The notes beneath the pieces were generated by a model, which was not told the DNA's origin, did no database searches, and saw nothing but the letters and a program-made list of their open reading frames with translations. 64,000 bases of DNA from Sphingobacterium faecale (GTDB lineage: Bacteria > Bacteroidota > Bacteroidia > Sphingobacteriales > Sphingobacteriaceae): NCBI RefSeq assembly GCF_016746095.1, contig NZ_JAERTY010000006.1:1-64000 (forward strand), read 5' to 3'. A program made the translations under genes and the position numbers. Positions 16,651-25,822 of the stretch are shown here, piece by piece (position 1 is the stretch's first letter; every line of letters starts with the position of its first letter).

Positions 16651-18087
16651 ATGAAAAAGAAAAACATCATATTATTTACTTGTCTTATAGCCGTGGGTAT
16701 CGTGACATCTTGCAATAAGTTCTTGGATGTTCAGCCCGAAGACAAGGTTTTAGAATCCGAACTCTATTCCACAAAAGAAGGAGTCAGAACGGTACTAAAC
16801 GGATTTTATTTGGACTTAGCTAACAGTAATCTCTATGGAGATAAATTGACGCTTTCTACTGTCGAAATTCTAGGTCAGCGATATAATCTGTCGTCCTCTA
16901 GTCATAATGAATTCAAAACAGCAACCTATGCCTATAAGGAAAAGCCGACGATTACGCACCTAGATGATATTTGGTCCAAATCATTTTCTACAATTTTGAA
17001 TATTAATGCCTTTGTAGAGAATCTAGAAAAGTATAAAGGAGTAATTGATCAAAAGACTGAAGATATCTACAAAGGAGAAGCTTTAGCGATGCGGGCTTTT
17101 TTACATTTTGATTTGTTTCGATTATACGGGCCCCGTTACTCGACTGCTGATTCGACTAAGCAAAGTTTGCCGTACTATCAAGGTAGCAAAACAACTATTA
17201 ACCCCCTCCTACCTGGTAACGAATTTATCGATAATGTTATTGCTGATTTAAATGAGGCAGAGACATTGCTTCAACAAGATGCAATTATCGCGTTAGGCCC
17301 CAATATCGCCAAACCCGAAGCGATGGTTGACTTCTTGATTAATAATAGAAATTATAGAATAAACTATTATGCTGTTAAGGCATTGAAGGCACGCGTTTTA
17401 TTGTATAGAGGAGATAAGGTGAGTGCTTTAAAATATGCGAAAGAAATTATTGCAGTTTCTGAAAAGTTTCCTTGGACTACCTCGGGCAATGCGTTGGTTG
17501 AAAAACAAAATCCGGATAGGGCATTCACCACGGAGATGCTGTTTGGAATAATGAATTCGCAGTTATATGACCGGTATCAAAAACTGTTTGACCCATCCAA
17601 CCAAGATAAGCAGATTTTGGCCCCTATTGAAGCCAGATTGTCTGCACTTTATGAAAATAATGAAAATGACTATCGTTATAATCTAAATTGGGCAAAGCCG
17701 TCAAATGGATCAAAACCGTATAAAACCTTTTTGAAATATGCTGATATAGTAGACAAGGAAAAAAGCTTCCGGTATACAATTCCCTTGATCAAGAAAAGCG
17801 AAATGTTTTTGATTGCTGCGGAGAGCGAGCCAGTTGCTGCAGAGGGGGTAGCCCATTTGAATGAGTTACGAGCCAATAGGGGATTACTTCCCCTTGCTGC
17901 AACTGCTAATATAAACACAGAATTACAGAAGGAATACCAAAAAGACTTCTTTGGCGAAGGGCAGTTATTCTTCTTCTATAAGCGTCGTAATGTTACCTCT
18001 ATTCCTAACGGGTCGGCTTTGAGCGGTAATATTTCCGTTAACTATAATATACCAATGCCTGATTCGGAAGCTATCTATAGACCATAA
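16651..18087 (+). CDS. Locus A: SusD/RagB family nutrient-binding lipoprotein
   Basis: A 478-residue surface lipoprotein, the lid of the SusC transporter. Signal peptide with lipobox ending at Cys21 (VTSCNKFLDVQPEDKV). Typical SusD segments are ESELYSTKEGVRTVLNGFYLDL, GEALAMRAFLHFDLFRLYGPRY (tetratricopeptide-like helices) and the C-terminal LNELRANRGLLP plus EYQKDFFGEGQLFFFYKRR. It is about 12 bases downstream of susC. Shorter than many glycan-binding SusDs. Ligand unknown. Confidence 0.93.
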   Translation: MKKKNIILFTCLIAVGIVTSCNKFLDVQPEDKVLESELYSTKEGVRTVLNGFYLDLANSNLYGDKLTLSTVEILGQRYNLSSSSHNEFKTATYAYKEKPTITHLDDIWSKSFSTILNINAFVENLEKYKGVIDQKTEDIYKGEALAMRAFLHFDLFRLYGPRYSTADSTKQSLPYYQGSKTTINPLLPGNEFIDNVIADLNEAETLLQQDAIIALGPNIAKPEAMVDFLINNRNYRINYYAVKALKARVLLYRGDKVSALKYAKEIIAVSEKFPWTTSGNALVEKQNPDRAFTTEMLFGIMNSQLYDRYQKLFDPSNQDKQILAPIEARLSALYENNENDYRYNLNWAKPSNGSKPYKTFLKYADIVDKEKSFRYTIPLIKKSEMFLIAAESEPVAAEGVAHLNELRANRGLLPLAATANINTELQKEYQKDFFGEGQLFFFYKRRNVTSIPNGSALSGNISVNYNIPMPDSEAIYRP

Positions 18088-18097
18088 AAAAAACAAC

Positions 18098-18865
18098 ATG
18101 AAACAGTTAAGTAATATAATTTTGCTCTTTATCTTTTTGATTGGTGTAATAGCCTGTGAAAAAGATCTTCACAGTTTTGACGTAAAGCCCGCTGTTTATT
18201 TTAATGAGACAGCTAGACTTCCTTTGTACCAAAATGAAGTGCTTCGGGATTCTACCATAATATCCTTTGGTTTAAGTGGGAATACAGTTGTGGACTCCAT
18301 TATACCTATGGTGGTGACGTGTATCGGAGCTAAGGAAAGCTTTGATCGGCCGTATGAGTTACAAATCGATAGTAAATCGACGGCCGTTGAGGGAGTTCAT
18401 TACCAAATCATGAATAATGAATATTCTATAAAAAAGAATAGGCTACAAGATACAGTCTTTTTGAAAATATTTCGATTAGAAGAGATGAAAACCAAGGAGT
18501 ATACCTTGTTTTTCAGCCTTTTGGATAATGACAACTTTTCGACTAGCATGAAGGAAAAGGTTCGTAATCCTACCACAGGAGAGAAAATTTCATTTGTAAC
18601 CTATAAATGGTATCTAAATGATATTGTGCGTAGACCAGGACGCTGGTTGGACGGGTTTTTAGGTCCATTTTCGAGAAAAAAACTCTACCTAATGGTTGAT
18701 GTGTTGGGGATAGAAGCAGAGTATTTGGATAAGAATGTTTCTATCGCGGAGACTAATGCTTATGGACAGTATATGCAACGTTATTTAAATGAACAGGCGG
18801 CCCAGGGAAATATTATTTTGGACGAAGATGATCAACCTATGGTGATGGGGAGTTCTGTTCAATAA
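18098..18865 (+). CDS. Locus A: DUF4843 family lipoprotein
   Basis: A 255-residue lipoprotein (lipobox VIAC-EKD, Cys20). The family has a short N-terminal strand region (VKPAVYFNETA), a Calx-beta-like middle (AVEGVHYQIMNNEYSI, TLFFSLLDNDNFS) and a C-terminal part (WYLNDIVRRPGRWLDGFLGPFSRKKLYLMVDVLG). Members are found between SusD and PKD-like genes in Bacteroidota. Their role is unknown; a ligand-binding or scaffold role at the cell surface is inferred from the Cys-x-Lys-Asp mature start. It is nine bases after susD and part of one operon. Confidence 0.85.
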   Translation: MKQLSNIILLFIFLIGVIACEKDLHSFDVKPAVYFNETARLPLYQNEVLRDSTIISFGLSGNTVVDSIIPMVVTCIGAKESFDRPYELQIDSKSTAVEGVHYQIMNNEYSIKKNRLQDTVFLKIFRLEEMKTKEYTLFFSLLDNDNFSTSMKEKVRNPTTGEKISFVTYKWYLNDIVRRPGRWLDGFLGPFSRKKLYLMVDVLGIEAEYLDKNVSIAETNAYGQYMQRYLNEQAAQGNIILDEDDQPMVMGSSVQ

Positions 18866-18882
18866 TTTAAAAGAAGATAATC

Positions 18883-20403
18883 ATGAGTATAAAACAATAT
18901 ATCGTTTTTTGTATATCGCTTCTAGCTTTGTACATAGCCGTATCCTGTCAGAAAGATATCGGTAACTATAGCTACAATGAGATGAATGCGTTGGACACCG
19001 TGTACAATTTGCCAAAAGAAGTTGTAGCAAAAGTTGGAAAACCATTGGAGATAAAGACGGATCCCAAGTTTGCATTGGATCCAGAGTTTAAGCAAGAAAA
19101 TTACTCCTTCAGATGGTATTATATTGGCTTAAATGAGAAGAAAGTGACCACTTTTTTGACATTAAGCACAGAGAAAGACTTAAAGCTTCCCAATATGGGG
19201 TTGGCGGCAGGAAACTACGAGTTTTTTTATGCGATTACAGATAAGAACACAGGAGTAACCTATACCCAACGGTTTAAGTTGAAAGTCGAGAATGAAATCA
19301 ATGAAGGTTGGATTATGATGAATGAAGCCAATGGCGTCGCTCGGGTTGATATGTTGGTGTTGAATAGCCAAGGAGGGTTTGATCTCTATAACAATCTACT
19401 CTCGCTTACAGGTTCTGAATTAAAACTCGAGGGCAAGCCTGTCATGACTTACAACTATTCGACAGGGTTATTGATCGGACCCGATCAAATAAGCTTTGGT
19501 TTGTATTTAGGCACAGACAAGAGGACTACTAAAGTGGAACCTAATACTTTCAAGTGGACTTATACCATGGATTTGACGTACGAGATGTTTGGAAACATTC
19601 CCCCAAATTTTTACGCGGAGGTCATACGACAAAAAAATGGCGGAGCATCATATATGCTTGGAAATGAAAATCTGTATTTTTACGAAAGAGCTAGACAGAT
19701 TGTTTATTCTGCACCTTTAAACTATATCTCGGAGGAGAAAAAATCGTTTGCTTTAGCACCGTTTATTGCGACGGATCAGATGAACAGTGTTAGCCCAGCG
19801 TTTTTATATGATAAGACGAATCGCCGCTTTGTAAAAAATATGAATGGCAGTACCACATGTATTACTATTCCAGACCCAACCGACAAATTGTTTAGTTTCT
19901 CTACTGGAATGGATGTAATGCACATGCGATGGATGGCGTTCAATGGCGGAGAGATCTTCTCCGTGTTAAAAGACCCCAATTCTTCCAAAAAGTATTTAGC
20001 TAGATTCAACGCCACAAGTCACGACCAGACCTATTACAGTGAGATCATTGGCACAGATATCGCTAATGCCGAGCGTTTTGCGTTTAGTCCCGAATTTGGT
20101 TATGTATTTTATACGGTAGGAGGTAAGCTGTATGAATATGACATGGTTTATAAGACATCCAAACTTATGTTGGATCTTGGAGGCCAAAAGATAAGCTACT
20201 TAGATTTTTATGAGTTTAAGAAAACGACTAAATATAAAGATAGTAATAAGCTAATGGTCGGTAGCTATGACCCCTCCAAATCCGATGGAACAGAAGGACG
20301 TTTAGATATTTATACCGTACCAAGCTTAAATGACGATTTGATTCTCGATCAGAACTATTCTGGCTTCGGTCGTATTAAGAGCTTGACTTATAGAGAGCGT
20401 TAG
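18883..20403 (+). CDS. Locus A: PKD-like family lipoprotein
   Basis: A 506-residue lipoprotein (Cys22, SC-QKDIGNYSYNEMN). N-terminal PKD-like immunoglobulin domain (about 30-135), with YSFRWYYIGLNEKK and YEFFYAITDKNTGVTYTQRFKLKVE, then a long region with repeated beta strands that could form a propeller. The C-terminus FGRIKSLTYRER matches the ends of the locus C and D counterparts. Function unknown; probably surface-exposed partner of SusCD. It follows the DUF4843 gene by 17 bases. Confidence 0.85.
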   Translation: MSIKQYIVFCISLLALYIAVSCQKDIGNYSYNEMNALDTVYNLPKEVVAKVGKPLEIKTDPKFALDPEFKQENYSFRWYYIGLNEKKVTTFLTLSTEKDLKLPNMGLAAGNYEFFYAITDKNTGVTYTQRFKLKVENEINEGWIMMNEANGVARVDMLVLNSQGGFDLYNNLLSLTGSELKLEGKPVMTYNYSTGLLIGPDQISFGLYLGTDKRTTKVEPNTFKWTYTMDLTYEMFGNIPPNFYAEVIRQKNGGASYMLGNENLYFYERARQIVYSAPLNYISEEKKSFALAPFIATDQMNSVSPAFLYDKTNRRFVKNMNGSTTCITIPDPTDKLFSFSTGMDVMHMRWMAFNGGEIFSVLKDPNSSKKYLARFNATSHDQTYYSEIIGTDIANAERFAFSPEFGYVFYTVGGKLYEYDMVYKTSKLMLDLGGQKISYLDFYEFKKTTKYKDSNKLMVGSYDPSKSDGTEGRLDIYTVPSLNDDLILDQNYSGFGRIKSLTYRER

Positions 20404-20420
20404 ACCTGTTTTTATAATAC

Positions 20421-20454
20421 ATCCCATCCTGGTAAATACAAAATAGGATGGGAT
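20421..20454 (+). other. Intercistronic hairpin between PKD-like and thioredoxin-like genes
   Basis: ATCCCATCCT (20421-20430) pairs with AGGATGGGAT (20445-20454) across a 14-base loop. There is no T-tract, so full termination is unlikely. It may protect the upstream mRNA from 3' decay or lower expression of the downstream thioredoxin genes. Confidence 0.5.
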
Positions 20455-20467
20455 CAACATTTTCATA

Positions 20468-21685
20468 ATGGAAAAAATAAGATACCTATTACTTGCGCTC
20501 TGCTTTGTTATAGCAGGAGCGAAAGCGCAGGAGCAAGCGTTTGAGGGATCGTTTGAAGACTGCAAAGCAAAAGCGCAGAAAGAAAATAAACTGATTCTTA
20601 TTGATATGTACTTTGTGGGCTGCATGCCCTGTGCTGAGATGGACAAAAAAGTATTTCCTGATCCGCAGGTACAGGCAGAGGTTCATAAGAATTTTATTCT
20701 CTATAAGACCGATGTGATGAAAGAAACGGATGGAAAGAAACTGGCACGCAAATACGGAGCAAAAGGATTTCCTACCTATGTTATTCTAAATGCTGAGGGT
20801 AAAGCTATTTTGACGGAGTCCGGGTTCTTTGGTGTACCTCGCTTTGTTCCCTTGCTACAGAAGGCCGTTCAGTTAAATGAGCAAAAGCGTTATTTGGCAT
20901 TTGATACAGACCTGGACAAGGAATATCCTGCGGCTTATAGCGAGCGGTTTATCAAGACAGGAGTCAATCATCCTTTTTCAGAGTTAGAGCCTTATTTGGC
21001 TCAACAAAAAGATTTGTTTAGCGAAGCAGCATTTCTAGCTAATTCGGTGACCCAGTTCCCGCAATACGATGATTGGACATATGACAACCTTACTAAACTG
21101 ATCGAAATGTACGGCGGCAACCTATTAATGAACAAGATTAATGGTCTCGCAAAAATAAAAAGCGAACAGTTTGGTAGTAAGCAAGATGTTGATGCACTTT
21201 GTAAGATGTTTGCCTATATAAAGCCTGTATTTAACGATCATCTTTGGGAGGTTTTCTTGCCCAGTTTTGTTACTGAATTTTATAGTGCATCAAAAGATGC
21301 TGAAATCTATTTTACGTTAATGGATGAATTCAATCTTTATCTCAAATGGGGAGAGCGAAGCAATGCGCTCGGGCAAGTAATTATTGACCAGAAGGAAAAC
21401 TCCTCGGTGCTTAAAAAAATCCTTGCCCAATACGAGGAGCAGGCCAAAAAAGACAAGCTTGAGTTTTCCGACCAGTACAAGCTCACCTTGTTGTACACCT
21501 ACCTTGGCGATTTTAAAAATGCTGACCAAGCAATAGAGCAATTGCTGACAGATGATTTCAAAAACCCATATTATAAGATTAAAAAAGAAGACGTATTAGC
21601 GATACAGGCTGCTATTAAACGTAAAGATATTAATGGTTTCGTCGCTATGGATTTAAAACGTCCTTTAGGGTTTTCCATGAATTAA
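20468..21685 (+). CDS. Locus A: secreted thioredoxin-like protein with CMPC active site
   Basis: A 405-residue protein with signal peptide (about 1-21, ending AGAKAQ). The thioredoxin fold covers about residues 28-135. The redox pair is Cys52-Met-Pro-Cys55 in YFVGCMPCAEMDKKVF, and the cis-proline region is KGFPTYVILNAEG. The remaining 270 residues are helical and unrecognised. The CMPC site, with Gly in place of the usual Trp before it, is unusual for a thioredoxin and may alter redox potential. It has the same domain type as the locus D protein, which has a second domain. It probably works in the periplasm or at the outer membrane on the substrate or proteins of locus A. Confidence 0.82.
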   Translation: MEKIRYLLLALCFVIAGAKAQEQAFEGSFEDCKAKAQKENKLILIDMYFVGCMPCAEMDKKVFPDPQVQAEVHKNFILYKTDVMKETDGKKLARKYGAKGFPTYVILNAEGKAILTESGFFGVPRFVPLLQKAVQLNEQKRYLAFDTDLDKEYPAAYSERFIKTGVNHPFSELEPYLAQQKDLFSEAAFLANSVTQFPQYDDWTYDNLTKLIEMYGGNLLMNKINGLAKIKSEQFGSKQDVDALCKMFAYIKPVFNDHLWEVFLPSFVTEFYSASKDAEIYFTLMDEFNLYLKWGERSNALGQVIIDQKENSSVLKKILAQYEEQAKKDKLEFSDQYKLTLLYTYLGDFKNADQAIEQLLTDDFKNPYYKIKKEDVLAIQAAIKRKDINGFVAMDLKRPLGFSMN

Positions 21686-21734
21686 ATCAATTAAAATTCT
21701 GAGTTAAACCCAAGAAAATAAATACAGATTATAT

Positions 21735-23078
21735 ATGATCAAGAAAATAGTTTTAATGTTTGTTGCAGTAATCACGACCATGATGGCTATAGCACAGACA
21801 GCAAGTAATATCAATGGTACGTTAGATTCCGCTCCGTATCGGAAGGTGAGTCTATTTAAAATTTACAATGGTCGCTTAGTTGAGATCGCGACATCTACCC
21901 CAGATCAGGAAGGTCGTTTTGGCTTTCGTTTTACGCCCACTTACGAAGGGTTGTACATGGTCGGCACGGGTACTTCTCAAAACCAACAGGGGCTTCACCG
22001 TTTCTATTTTAAGGGGGGAGAGGATCTTAACGTTAAGATATCAAAAGAAGGGTATGAGCTGATCGGAAAGAACAGTAAAGAGAACCAAGCGCTTTATGGA
22101 TGGGATAAGCAGTCTGCAAACTTCAAAGACAAAGGAACAAATTTGGCCGGTATGAGTACCTATGTAGATTTTTTTCCAGAGGTAGAGACTTTTAAAGGTA
22201 ATATAGCAAAGATTGCGAAATCTGTCAAAACAGGCAATGCGAAGTTTGATGCGCTGTTTCCAATACTTGTAGATTTTGACTTTGCCTATTACACGATATC
22301 TTACCTCTATATGCCGCGTTCTGCTCATCCAAAAGCAGAGGATATGACTGCGTATTATACTTCATTTAATGCTGATCAATATTTAAAAGATGAGTTGCTT
22401 CAATTACCCTATGGAGATCGTTTTCTAAACATATTAGTGTTTAAAAAGATAGATTTGGCAACAAAGCCAGACTTTGACCAACAGGTGGCGGCTATTCCTT
22501 CCAAGGCGCTAAAAGGACAGTTTATAGTCAACCGTTTGGAAGGAGCCCGTTCGTACAATGATTTCTTAGAGATGAGCGAGCAGTACAAGGACCACTTTAT
22601 TCTCAAAGAGCAGCAGGAGCGTGTAGCAGCTGTAGGAGCCAAACTTGTAGAGACCAAAACAGGAGTTCCTGCCTTTAAATTTGCCTATCCAGATATTGAT
22701 GGTAAGAAAATAGCTTTGGATGATTTGAAAGGTAAAGTCGTCTTGGTAGATCTTTGGGCCACTTGGTGTGGACCATGCCGAGCCGAAGAACCATATTGGG
22801 AAAAGCTGAATGCGGAGTATGAAGACAAGGCAGTCGCATTTGTCGGTGTATCTGTAGACCAAGATAAACCAAAGTGGGAAGAATATGTGAAAACGAAAAG
22901 CATGAAGGGCATACAGATTCATGCAGGATCCGGTAATGACCTGTCAAACGCCTATAAAGTAACCGGTATTCCACGTTACATCCTAATCGATAAAGCAGGA
23001 AATCTAATTACAGCGGATAGTCCACGTCCATCTGATCCTAAGCTAAAAACACTTTTGGACGAGTGGTTAAAGAAATAA
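21735..23078 (+). CDS. Locus A: TlpA-like disulfide reductase with N-terminal DUF4369-like domain
   Basis: A 447-residue periplasmic protein with a signal peptide (1-20, TMMAIAQ). The N-terminal beta domain (about 22-130) resembles DUF4369, common in Bacteroidota TlpA proteins. A helical middle follows. The C-terminal redoxin domain (about 310-447) has LWATWCGPCRAEEPYWEKL with Cys345 and Cys348, and the cis-Pro strand TGIPRYILIDKAG. TlpA proteins keep periplasmic thiols reduced. It is the last gene of locus A and is followed by a terminator hairpin. Confidence 0.87.
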   Translation: MIKKIVLMFVAVITTMMAIAQTASNINGTLDSAPYRKVSLFKIYNGRLVEIATSTPDQEGRFGFRFTPTYEGLYMVGTGTSQNQQGLHRFYFKGGEDLNVKISKEGYELIGKNSKENQALYGWDKQSANFKDKGTNLAGMSTYVDFFPEVETFKGNIAKIAKSVKTGNAKFDALFPILVDFDFAYYTISYLYMPRSAHPKAEDMTAYYTSFNADQYLKDELLQLPYGDRFLNILVFKKIDLATKPDFDQQVAAIPSKALKGQFIVNRLEGARSYNDFLEMSEQYKDHFILKEQQERVAAVGAKLVETKTGVPAFKFAYPDIDGKKIALDDLKGKVVLVDLWATWCGPCRAEEPYWEKLNAEYEDKAVAFVGVSVDQDKPKWEEYVKTKSMKGIQIHAGSGNDLSNAYKVTGIPRYILIDKAGNLITADSPRPSDPKLKTLLDEWLKK

Positions 23079-23104
23079 AAGTTTTATCATGTTGTTTGTG
23101 TTAG

Positions 23105-23134
23105 AGAGGTTATCGAAAGGTAGCCTCTTTTATT
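23105..23134 (+). terminator. Terminator of locus A
   Basis: AGAGGTTATC (23105-23114) pairs with GGTAGCCTCT (23119-23128) across a GAAA tetraloop, with two G-T pairs, followed by TTTTATT. It ends just where the convergent methyltransferase gene ends. Confidence 0.7.
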
Positions 23135-23729
23135 ACACCGTTTTCTTCCAGAAGTTCAATAGGCCATTGCAGGCCGAGCCATCCTGCTCAAAACTTCCAG
23201 GCACTTCATTCCATCCGCCCCAATAGGTCGCCAATCGGGTACCGATAGGCAATTGATCAAGCTCATTTTTCATATACCTCGTATAGATCCTAAACAGCTT
23301 TCTGTCTATAGGTATCAGGTCATCGATAGGACAGGAAGTGTCTATATTTTCGTAGAAAGAATTGTAGAAATAAAAGGCATCGTAGTCTGCAAAGTTTACC
23401 TCACTGATATTACCATGCATAAATTCCACATTCTGTATATCATACTTTTCAGCAATATCCGTAGAAAGCTTTATCAAAGACTCCCGTTGTTCGATTCCAT
23501 AGAACATTCCGTCCGTACATGAGGCACCCACAAGGCAGAACTTGCCGACACCAGCGCCGATATCCAGTACCTTCGTTTTTCCATCCTGTACGAGGTATTC
23601 CGCGGCAAGCTTGGCTACTGCGACAGGTGTCCAATGCCGATCCGCAAGATCCTTTATATGCGAAGGATACAGATCATTGAACAAACTGTCCTCTACATCC
23701 ATATTTGATTGCAGTGCTTTAAAAATCAT
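23133..23729 (-). CDS. Class I SAM-dependent methyltransferase
   Basis: About 198 residues. The SAM-binding motif I is KVLDIGAGVGKFCLVGA, followed by GMFYGIEQRESLIKLS (acidic loop) and NVEFMHGNISEVNFADYDAFYFYNSF. The open frame reaches 23801, but the upstream 24 residues are cysteine-rich and unlike the family, so the ATG at 23727-23729 (MIFKALQSN) is preferred. The substrate is unknown. It is a lone minus-strand gene lodged between loci A and B and has no obvious link to them. Confidence 0.75.
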   Translation of the reverse strand: MIFKALQSNMDVEDSLFNDLYPSHIKDLADRHWTPVAVAKLAAEYLVQDGKTKVLDIGAGVGKFCLVGASCTDGMFYGIEQRESLIKLSTDIAEKYDIQNVEFMHGNISEVNFADYDAFYFYNSFYENIDTSCPIDDLIPIDRKLFRIYTRYMKNELDQLPIGTRLATYWGGWNEVPGSFEQDGSACNGLLNFWKKTV

Positions 23730-23991
23730 TCGATGGCGTATATTTTTGGTTTGCAAACTAGAATAACTACAAAGATAAGGACATTTTGTCGAAATGCACA
23801 TTTGCTTTAACTTTTGGACTTTAATGACTCTATTGTATTACGAATTATTGACTGTGCATTTGATAAAGTTATTTCATCTCATTTTGATGCTTGTGTATAT
23901 TTTCAAAGCGTGTTCATGTTTTGTAAACAGGAGAGTCCACTGTTTTTCTATATATTCGTAGATTAAGCTGACACTATATACCTAACCAGCC

Positions 23992-24573
23992 ATGAATAAC
24001 AAATATACAGATGAGAAAGAACTGCTGATTGGACTTAAGAGTAGCGATGAACATTCATTCGATATGCTTTACAAGATGTACAGTAAAAGACTCTTTCATA
24101 GTATACTTTTACTTGTCAAATCAGAGCAGCTTACCTTAGATATTATCCAAGATGTTTTTATGAAGGTCTGGCAACGAAGGCACTATATAGATACCGAAAA
24201 GAGTTTCAAATCCTACCTATATGTAATTTCAAATAACTTTGTGAAAGATTACTTTAGAAAGGTCAGTAAAGACCAGAAGATGAAAGATTATTATCTGAAT
24301 CAAGGTATAGATTCTTTTGAAGGTATTGAACCTTCTTTGGCGTTTAAAGAGACCAATCAATTGCTCGAAAAAGCTTTGGATACGCTGAGTGAAAATGAAA
24401 GAGCTGTGTTTGTATTATGCAGGCTAGAAGGAAAATCCTATAGCGAAGCAGCTGAAGTTTTAGGTTTATCTTCATCAACTGTAGGAAATAATCTAGTCCG
24501 TGCAACGTCTAAAGTAAAAGTATATCTGTCTGGATCAGTGATGTTCTGGGCCCTAATCATATCGTCTTTGTAA
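23992..24573 (+). CDS. Locus B: ECF RNA polymerase sigma-70 factor
   Basis: A 193-residue FecI-type sigma factor: region 2 about 15-85 (FDMLYKMYSKRLFHSILLLVKSEQLTLDIIQDVFMKVWQRRHYI), region 4 about 130-180 (LSENERAVFVLCRLEGKSYSEAAEVLGLSSSTVGNNLVRATSKVK). It ends with a short hydrophobic tail (VMFWALIISSL), as do the sigma factors of loci C and D. It is more distant from the A and E sigma factors. The 190-base gap upstream is A/T-rich and should hold its promoter; no consensus box is convincing. Confidence 0.9.
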   Translation: MNNKYTDEKELLIGLKSSDEHSFDMLYKMYSKRLFHSILLLVKSEQLTLDIIQDVFMKVWQRRHYIDTEKSFKSYLYVISNNFVKDYFRKVSKDQKMKDYYLNQGIDSFEGIEPSLAFKETNQLLEKALDTLSENERAVFVLCRLEGKSYSEAAEVLGLSSSTVGNNLVRATSKVKVYLSGSVMFWALIISSL

Positions 24574-24640
24574 CTTATTTCAATTTGTTGAGGTATGATT
24601 TGCTTGTAGCCACGTATTATATATAGTACAGGCCAGAGAA

Positions 24641-25783
24641 ATGAAGAGAATAACCAAGGAGCTATTATATAAATATATTAACGGAGAGAGTACTATTGAA
24701 GAAATCAATAGTCTATTATTTTTTTTAAAGGAAGAAGATATAGATTTTGACTTACTTGAAGATTTGCAAAACAAAAAACAACAGGCTGCCTCCATGGGGC
24801 ACGTCGACGATAGGTTAGAAAAAGTTCTTCTCAATATTAAAAATGAAATAGCTTATACATCAACATACAAGCCGTTTAATTTCAAGGTTTTATATACGGC
24901 TGCGGCATCCTTGATCCTATTGATAGGGTTTTATGCTATTTTCGTAACCTATTTTGGAAAAATAGAAGAGCGGGAGGTAATGGCAGAGATCATTCAACCC
25001 AAAGCTTCCATCAAGTTTGGCAATGGGGAAGTTCAGCATTTGGACAATATTGATCGAGAAGCTAAAGAAGGTCGTTCACTCGTTGTTTTAGATAGCTCTG
25101 GATTTATGTCTTTGGGCAAAAGTGAATCCAGTCACGAAACAATATCCTATAATACTCTAAAAACTCCAGCTCGGGAGATTATCAAGTTTATACTTCCCGA
25201 CGGTTCTAAACTTTGGTTAAATGCCAATTCCGAATTAGAATTTCCTGATAGGTTCTCTTCTAATGAAAGAAGGATAAAACTGACCGGAGAGGGATATTTC
25301 GAAATCCAAAAAAGCAAACTCCCATTTATCATAGAGACCAATAACCAAGAGCTGAAAGTCTTAGGCACCCAGTTTAATCTCACGTCCTATAAGGATGACA
25401 ATTCGGATGTAACCACGTTAATTGAGGGAAGTGTCGGTGTCATGTCTAAGCACGATCAGGATGGTAGGTCTACTATCTTAAAGAACAGAGGTGAACAGTT
25501 GGTGCTGAATAAAACTATTCAGAAGATCACTATGGTAGATCTTGAATCCTATACCGGATGGAAAGAAGGATGGTTCATCTTTCATCAGTTAAGCCTACAT
25601 GAAATGTGTAAGCAGATCGCAAATTGGTATGGACTGGATTTGGATTTTAGGATAAAAACGACTAATTCTTACTATGGCGAAATAAAGAGAAATGTGTCTT
25701 TGGAAGAGGTTATGGGGCTAATCGAAGGAATTGCTGATGTAAAATTGCAAAAGCATGGAAATATATTAAAAGTCTATAAATAG
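24641..25783 (+). CDS. Locus B: FecR family anti-sigma factor
   Basis: A 380-residue protein with a cytoplasmic N-terminus (1-80), one membrane helix (about 83-103) and a periplasmic FecR domain. Signature segments are IKFILPDGSKLWLNANSELEFPDRF, LTGEGYFEI and VLGTQFNLTSY. The DUF4974-like C-terminal domain (about 310-380) reads FHQLSLHEMCKQIANWYGLDLDF. It lies 67 bases after the sigma gene and only 39 bases before susC, so all three are probably co-transcribed. Confidence 0.9.
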   Translation: MKRITKELLYKYINGESTIEEINSLLFFLKEEDIDFDLLEDLQNKKQQAASMGHVDDRLEKVLLNIKNEIAYTSTYKPFNFKVLYTAAASLILLIGFYAIFVTYFGKIEEREVMAEIIQPKASIKFGNGEVQHLDNIDREAKEGRSLVVLDSSGFMSLGKSESSHETISYNTLKTPAREIIKFILPDGSKLWLNANSELEFPDRFSSNERRIKLTGEGYFEIQKSKLPFIIETNNQELKVLGTQFNLTSYKDDNSDVTTLIEGSVGVMSKHDQDGRSTILKNRGEQLVLNKTIQKITMVDLESYTGWKEGWFIFHQLSLHEMCKQIANWYGLDLDFRIKTTNSYYGEIKRNVSLEEVMGLIEGIADVKLQKHGNILKVYK

Positions 25784-25822
25784 AACACAATTATTTAATC
25801 GTTAACCAATTAATTTAATTTT

